Assembly (NCBI GenBank): GCA_025449115.1
Contig: JAHLKC010000091.1
Location: 105,237 to 169,236 of the forward strand
Source of the DNA: Chytridium lagenaria
Taxonomy: Eukaryota; Chytridiomycota; Chytridiomycetes; Chytridiales; Chytridiaceae
Reading direction: 5' to 3'
DNA length: 64,000 nt
Positions 58,273-64,000 of the stretch are shown piece after piece. The notes below the pieces were generated by a model that was not told the DNA's origin, ran no database searches, and worked only from the letters and a program-made list of their open reading frames with translations. Each line of letters starts with the position of its first letter. Position 1 is the stretch's first letter. Position numbers and translations under genes: made by a program.

Positions 58273-58944
58273 TGTGTTACCAGATGTACTTTTTTAGAAT
58301 TTCTGTTCAAGGCCGCTCCGCTGAGGACGGCATAACAGTATTAGTTTATGTCTTTGCAGAATGGATTTTTAAAATGGTGCTTCCTACATCTTTCATCTTT
58401 CTTCTTCTTCTAAATTTTGGTTGTCTGTTTTTATAAAAATATTTACATGCATTTAATTGAAGTAAGAGTGTGACGGAATTTCCCGATATCTCTTGTATTA
58501 CTTCAATTATTCTTGTATTACCTTCTTTATTGAAATTTTCCACTTCGTTCATTTTTCCGCAAGATGCCACGCTTAGCCCCAACTTTGCCAACTTTATTTG
58601 AAGTTCTTTTATTTTCGTTACCTTTCTTAGTTAAAACTCGAACTTTCCTTTTCATTCGGAATGTTTCTATTTTTCGAATTTCTTCTATATTTGTTCTAAA
58701 ACCTTCTTAAACCTTCTTTCAATTTCAACTTTATTTTACGCGTTTTTCGCCTATAAAGGCTAACCCTTTCTTTGACTCCAACTCACTTCTTAAACATTTT
58801 CTACTTCTTCAACAACATTTCTCTTCTTAACAACTTCCTTCTTCTTCAATAAAATCCCTCAAAACTCCAATTTTCTCTTTCAAATATCTTTACAATATTT
58901 CCCCTTTGACGAACTTTCGCCCAAGCTAGGCTCGTTCTGTCACA
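58273..58944 (+). repeat. 5' LTR of the Ty3/gypsy element
   Basis: Begins TGTGTTACC and ends TCTGTCACA, giving TGTG/CACA ends. It contains a TATA box (CCTATAAAGG, 58750) and an AATAAA signal near 58848. The primer-binding site follows directly: TTTGGTAGCAC at 58945, with TGGTAGC complementary to the 3' end expected for initiator tRNA-Met. The left boundary is set by the inverted ends only, since no second LTR of this element lies in the window. Confidence 0.6.
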
Positions 58945-58977
58945 TTTGGTAGCACTTCAAAATTTCCTCACTCTCTT

Positions 58978-59065
58978 GAGCCCTCTCTCGCTCTCTCACT
59001 CCATTTCGAGCCCTCTCTCGCTCCCTCACTCCATTTCGAGCTCTCTCTCCCTCCTTCACTCCCTT
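58978..59065 (+). repeat. 30-bp tandem repeat in the retrotransposon leader
   Basis: Two near-identical 30-bp units (58978-59007, 59008-59037), GAGCCCTCTCTCGCT followed by CTCACTCCATTTC with small changes, and a degenerate third. It lies between the PBS and the gag start. Confidence 0.85.
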
Positions 59066-59087
59066 CACTGTTCCCTTCTCCTTTACA

Positions 59088-60159
59088 ATGTCACACACAC
59101 CAGAACTCCCTCAGCAAGTCTCCACCAGTGACATCGCCTCGGCCTTTGCAAGCTTCAGCAGCAGATAGCCCAGCTCCAAGAACGCCTCAGCGCCTCAGAA
59201 GCCTTGGTCGCCGCCGCTCGTCGCCTCTCACCAGAAGCCAGAGAACTTCCTGAATTCAAGATCACGTCACGCAAGCCACCATCCTTCTCTGGGGATCTTC
59301 GCAAGAAACCAGCTCACGAGGCCCAAGCAGCAATTGATGAATACCTCCACCAAGCCGCTGAAGACGCCAGGCTGTACGGCTTCCTTGGAGATGATGAAGA
59401 ACCTCAGTTCAAGAACCACAAGACCTACGTCGACTGGATCTCCACAGGCCTCTCAGGACTCGCCCTCACTCAGTGGAGAAGAATCTCTCCAGACGTCCGT
59501 CACCACATGGGCTGGAGAGAGTACTGTCAGTGGATTCGCGACTCCTTGCCTCATCACTCACCCTTCAGCAAGCCATTGAATCCCTCGACAAGATAGAGCA
59601 AAAGGGTGCCGCCACTCTTTACTCTCAGCAGTTCAACGAGCTCGTCGCCGCCATTGAAGGATCAGGCATTGTCTACCCAGAAGTCATCCTCTGCTTCAAG
59701 TACCGCCGCGGACTCAAGGCCATCCTCAGGACCAATGAAGATCTTTTCGACATTCAAGACGACCTCCAGAGACTCCAGCGTGCTGCAGAGCGCTGGATGA
59801 CTTCCACTGGAGAGAAGGAAACCACCAACGCCGCAGCAACCAGAATGATAACCGTCACAAGCCACGCGACCATAATTTTCGTTCCCAAAGGCAAGAAAAG
59901 CAACAGCACAACAACGGTCCCACTCCCATGGAAATCGACAACACCACAGCAACCCGGTCCAAGCTCACCGATCAAGAAAAGGCCATCTACCGTGCAAATG
60001 GTTGGTGTACCTACTGCCGCTCTCACGAACATCGCTATGAGCAATGCAACGCCCCAGGAATCCGTCGGAAACAAGTCAAGGTCAACAACACGCAAGTCTC
60101 GGAAACGACAGCACCGACGGTCGGCAACAGTAAGAGGCAATCTGCCTCTCAAACCTGAT
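59088..60159 (+). CDS. Retrotransposon Gag with CCHC zinc knuckle
   Basis: Starts at ATG 59088 (MSHTPELPQQVSTSD). A coiled coil (IAQLQERLSASEALVAAARR) is followed by a capsid-like region (FKITSRKPPSFSGDLRK, YVDWISTGLSGLALTQW, FKYRRGLKAILRTNEDLF), then MEID and a zinc knuckle CTYCRSHEHRYEQC (C-x2-C-x4-H-x4-C). The frame is interrupted near 59152 (a missing C before LQQQIAQLQ), about 59545 and about 59793, each by one base, as in host genes of the window. Gag would package the element RNA in virus-like particles. Confidence 0.82.
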
Positions 60160-62687
60160 CAAGACACGGCGTTGCGCGCGCTCCCTCGGGAGAGTCTTCA
60201 CCACCTCCCGAGGTCGAGCGCGCTACACTTGACAAGAGTTCCGTGGAGGCTCTGTCAAGACGGTTCCATCCACATCCAAACCTCAAAGGCCTCATCAAGA
60301 CGTCGATCGCATCCTCAAGATCTACCACGTCGAGAAACAAGACGCCAAGAGTGACCTTCTCGTCATTCAAGGCACCATCAACGGACGGCACGCCAAAGTT
60401 CTCATAGATGGAGGAGCCACTCACTCCTTTGTCAAGGACTCTCTCGCCTTCGCCATCAGCAAACCATCCAACCAAGAAGTTTTCGACATCAAGCTCGCCG
60501 CTTCAACACCAAGAGCAGTCAAAGGACGCCTCTTTCGCGACCTGGAACTCAACATTGACCTCTACGTCACCAAGCAAGAATTCATCTCTGCACCAATCGT
60601 GTACGACGTCATCCTCGGCAAGGATTGGTTGACACGGGTCAACCCAAGGATAGACTGGACCACCAACACAGTCACCTTCGCAACAACCGCTGGATCTGTA
60701 GAGAACAGATTCCCGTCACTGTGGAACACATTTCGGCAAAGACATTCAAGCGCCTCGCAAGGTTCCCCAACATCAGACTTGGACTCATCCACCTCAAGGA
60801 CATCCTCTCGGACAGCTTAGCCTCAAGCAACTCAGCACCTTCCTGCAATTCAGCTTCCTCTGGCCATCAAGTCCCCACTCATGTCCCTGCGCACGCTCCG
60901 GTTTTGAAGACCACCGCTGACGCCAACGAGAAAGACGCAAGAATTCTGGCTTCGCTTCCTGACAACATCAAGAACATGGTCAAGCAATACCCTGCAGTAT
61001 TCTCAGAGTACAAAGGAATCCCGCCTTCAAGACCATCAGACCACCGCATCGACCTTGAAGATCCTTCCGCCAAGCCACCACATAGGCCAATCTACCCTCT
61101 CTCGGAAGAAGAACTCCAGACCCTCAAGAAAGAACTTGAATTCCTCCTGGAAAACGGTCGCATCAAGCCTTCGGTCTCAGCATACGGCGCTCCAATCTTC
61201 TACATCGCCCAAGCAGGCAAGCTCAGACTCGTGATTGACTACCGCGCCCTCAACAAGAACACAGTCAAGAACCGCACGGCTCTTCCCAACATCACGGAAA
61301 TCCTCGATAGGTTACGCAAGGCCAAGTTCTTCTCCAAGCTTGACCTGGCATCCGGTTACCACCAGATCCGCATTCGCCCAGAAGATACCGACAAAACCGC
61401 CTTCAGAACGAAATACGGCCATTTTGAATGGGTCGTCATGCCCTTCGGTCTCGCAAACGCCCCAGCCACGTTCCAGTCCATGGTCAACAGCATCTTTCAC
61501 GACTATGTTGATGAGTTTCTCATCGCATACATGGACGACATTCTCATCTTCTCAGAAACCGCCGAAGAACATGAAGAACACCTCCGCAAGGTTTTGGCTC
61601 GACTTCAAGAACACCAGCTTCATTGTCGCCTTCACAAGTGTTCATTTTTCGCCTCTCAAGTCGAGTATCTCGGTTTTCACGTCGCCAACGGACACCTGGA
61701 AGTTTTACCGTCAAGAACCCAAGCCATTCATGATTTCGAAACGCCCAAGTCTTGGACAGAACTCCGCTCCTTCATAGGTCTCGCCAACACCATTCACCGG
61801 TTCATAGCCCATCACGCAAGCCTGCTCGCGCCTCTCACTGATCTCCTTCGTGGCGCCGGCAACAAGAAACATCCTGCACCTTTCAAGTGGACACCTGAAA
61901 ATCAAGCCGCCTTCGAGAAAGTCAAGCAAGCCCTCGTCTCACCTCAAGTACTCAGTCTTTTCGACCCCTCCAAGCCGGTTCACCTCTACACAGACTGGTC
62001 AGAATCCGCCGTTGGAAGTTACGTCGCTCAGCCAGACGAAAATAATCATGAAGCACCAATCGCCTACGCCTCAAGAAAGTGCAACAGCAGCGAACGCAAG
62101 TACCACCCCTACCTCGGTGAAATCCTTGCCCTCGTGGAAGCCTTCCGCACGCATCGGCATTACCTAATCGGCAGACAAGTCAAAGTCTTCACGGACCACA
62201 GGTCTCTTCAGTACATCCTGGACCAGCCCAAGCTCCGCCCTGTGCACCACCGCTGGCTCGCAGATCTCCTCGCCCAAGATTTCGTCATTGAGTGGACTCC
62301 AGGCAACTGGAACACTATCGCCGACGCTCTTTCGCGACGCCCTCACTCCAAAGATGCAGCAACAGACCCTCACATCAGCCTCAACGCCATCACCACCATC
62401 ACCAACGACATCCTGGACGCCATCAAAGAAGCCTTACCAGAAGATCCCGAATTCAAGGAACTTGAACAGTACTTGGACGACACCATCACCCCAAAAGAAA
62501 AAGAAAATCCTCCGCCGGTACCCAAGGAACGTCGCACTCAGATCAACCGTTACCTTCTCAGTGGAGGACTACTGTACTACAAAGCCGCCAACCAGTACCG
62601 CCTCTTTGTCCCTGCCGCCATTCGCCAAAGACTCCTCAATCTCGCCCATGACGACGGACCAAGTATTCACGGTAACTGGGAACTGTG
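60160..62687 (+). CDS. Retrotransposon Pol: protease, reverse transcriptase, RNase H, truncated integrase
   Basis: The protease region has LIDGGATHSFVKDSLA (an Asp-protease motif with Gly in place of the usual Ser/Thr) at about 60395-60445 and ILGKDWL. The RT is intact: KLRLVIDYRALN, FFSKLDLASGYHQI, GLANAPATFQ and YMDDILIFS (YMDD at about 61530). The RNase H region reads HLYTDWSESAVGSYVAQ, ERKYHPYLGEILALVEAF and FTDHRSLQYIL. The integrase begins with the HHCC-type segment (RLLNLAHDDGPSIHG) and then stops at 62687. From about 60740 the RT/RNase H frame is open to the end; the protease part needs base-shift corrections. Without an integrase core this copy cannot integrate on its own. Confidence 0.88.
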
Positions 62688-63707
62688 AAGTTCTCTCTAT
62701 GGCCCCCTCTGCTAAGCCCCGGCATACAGAGGTAGAGAACCACATAATAGGTGACGAGACTAGAGTCTAGGAAGTACTCCTATATCAAGAGTCAAGCCCT
62801 ATTCTGCCTTTAGTGACAGCGGGGATTTAAGTTGCTGTGGTTTTCGTTCTAATCGTTAATAATAAAGGGAAAAAAAGGAAGGGAAATGCCTAGAACTAGA
62901 TCTAAAGTGACTAGGGAAAGGGGTCTACGAGAAGGGATTCCATCCCGCTCCAAGGAGTGTACCAGGCCTCATATTCGCCGCAATAAGCCGTTTAAACATG
63001 TTCTATCTCAACTCATCTACCTAGGGCCCTGCTCATGCCGCTCTCCCACTCACAGGCAACTAGATAGCCTGTCATAGCCATCGAGAATAGAACAGAGGTA
63101 GTTATACTGACCAAACCTTCGAAGGAATCATGCCCTTGAGGCGTATTCCCATGGCTCATACCTTCTTAGACAATGTCTTGGTTCGGATCGCAGTCTCCCT
63201 CGGCGGCGTGCTAACCAGAGCACCCGCTAGTACAACTCAACACACGATAGTGAATAAAAAGGGAAAGAGGATAGCACAGCCCACCAGGGGCTGGCCTGAA
63301 TGTGCAAAGGCTTAATCCAGGACTGAAGAGGTGTACGTAAATCTATTCAACTTTCTACAAATAATAAAACAATACATAAAGGGGAATCAAATAACAACAA
63401 CAGGCATCTCGACCAACGTGGTAGCATGTCATAAGTTGGCATACCACGTCGACCGCCCTTCCTTCTATAAAACCTCTCTCGTATCTATGGGGAAAAACTA
63501 TGAAAAACCCGAGAGGGAAAAGAATGGAACGGGAACAACAAAATAAGAATAAGGGCACGACGTCTATATAAGCGACGCATTCATGCCTCTTGGTGAGGTT
63601 ATCTTATAATCTCACATGCACCCACACTTGAGAACAAGGTCCCTCGTGAGTTTTTACGATATAAATATATATATTCTTATATAGACTAGTATAGTGTAGT
63701 GAATACA
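62685..63707. repeat. LTR-like insertion in the Ty3 integrase region
   Basis: The sequence switches at TGTGAAGTTC (62685) and a matching inverted end GTGAATACA closes at about 63707 (TGT...ACA). Inside there is no coding; a TATATAAG box lies at about 63566 on plus, and another is readable on minus near 63675. The ~1 kb size and ends suggest an LTR. Flanks do not show an obvious target duplication, so it may be one LTR of a larger element running off the right edge. Confidence 0.45.
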
Positions 63708-64000
63708 AAGTCTTCTAATGCTAAGGGTATATCATCATCCTTAGCTATTTCCATGTCCTCACGTGGAGAGACAAGTTCTATTGGATTCACGTCTCGTGAT
63801 TCTCTATTATGGTCAATGGCATCATGCACATCAACTCCATTGTCAAGTTCAACCTCTGGGTTTGGAACTATGACTTTTTCTGACGCAGTGCTAGGCAACT
63901 CTTGGAAGCCAGCATTATCACTTGCGTCTGTATAGCGAGTTTCTAATTTCTCGCGTTTAGGAACGCCATGTTTATCAACATGAGCTAATCGTTTAAAGAT
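63686..64000 (-). CDS. Partial acidic ORF running in from the right edge, probably transposon-derived
   Basis: Open from the window edge to a TAG at about 63686 on the minus strand, about 104 codons: FKRLAHVDKHGVPKREKLET, SRDVNPIELVSPREDMEIAK and DDDIPLALEDFVFTTLY. The acidic linker style resembles polyprotein regions of copia-type elements, but no catalytic motif is included. It ends within the LTR-like sequence, which fits an element on the minus strand. Confidence 0.4.
   Translation of the reverse strand: MFKRLAHVDKHGVPKREKLETRYTDASDNAGFQELPSTASEKVIVPNPEVELDNGVDVHDAIDHNRESRDVNPIELVSPREDMEIAKDDDIPLALEDFVFTTLY

Larger units (their letters stand above)
58273..62684 (+). mobile_element. Ty3/gypsy LTR retrotransposon, 3' part missing
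   Basis: Order is LTR, PBS, CT-rich leader, gag, protease, reverse transcriptase, RNase H and the start of integrase, as in Ty3/gypsy (Metaviridae-like) elements. It stops in the integrase zinc-finger region at SIHGNWE, where an unrelated TGTGAAG-starting sequence begins. The integrase core and 3' LTR are absent. Confidence 0.85.

Noticed and set aside
63699..63935. Plus-strand Ser-rich frame at the right edge
   Set aside because: It is the antisense of a more convincing acidic minus-strand ORF.

Overview
The window is nuclear DNA of a fungus. Genes are split by many short GT-AG introns (about 39-180 nt, most with a CTNAY-type branch site), acceptors are T-rich, and the gene set is opisthokont. 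Several genes point to an early-diverging zoosporic (chytrid-like) fungus rather than an ascomycete or basidiomycete: an integrin-linked-kinase-type pseudokinase, a protein resembling the flagellar C1a-32/CLAMP family, an ALKBH7-type dioxygenase, a mitochondrial glycerol-3-phosphate dehydrogenase with an animal-like EF-hand tail, and an endoglycoceramidase. The lineage is an inference; no rRNA or species marker is present.

Layout. 0-5.8 kb: first exon of an unknown gene (-), ILK (-), a divergent flagellar-type gene (+) and ribosomal P1 (+). 6.9-15.3 kb: HxxxD acyltransferase A (-), a CoA-binding-fold protein (+), a PP2C phosphatase (+) and a GTPBP1-type GTPase (-). 17.2-22.6 kb: a Cdc10-like septin (+), a GH16 glucanase (-) and ALKBH7 (+). 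22.8-31.6 kb: two tandem von Willebrand A genes and a large low-complexity bHLH factor. 33-37.8 kb: endoglycoceramidase (+) and acyltransferase B (+, reading frame broken). 37.8-46 kb: gene-poor, with a duplicated ~200-bp segment, a tRNA-like element and a 5-kb array of about 19 units of ~261 bp. Each unit carries splice-site-like signals, and the array abuts an open reading frame that ends with the same sequence. 49-57.3 kb: GUT2, an unknown gene (-) and a prostaglandin-reductase-3-like reductase (-). 58.3-64 kb: a Ty3/gypsy element (LTR, PBS, gag, pol) cut in the integrase by a second LTR-like sequence.

The genes do not form one pathway. Cytoskeleton and cell cortex (septin, ILK, flagellar protein), lipid and wall metabolism (GH16, endoglycoceramidase, GUT2, acyltransferases) and general housekeeping are mixed, as is usual in eukaryotic genomes.

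Two global features affect the annotation. First, many conserved genes are broken by single-base shifts, usually one base missing from a homopolymer, and each is repaired by restoring that base. This looks like consensus error in the assembly more than mass pseudogenisation. Second, many exons change within themselves from C-ending codons at the 5' side to G/T-ending codons at the 3' side, and this resets after the next intron.
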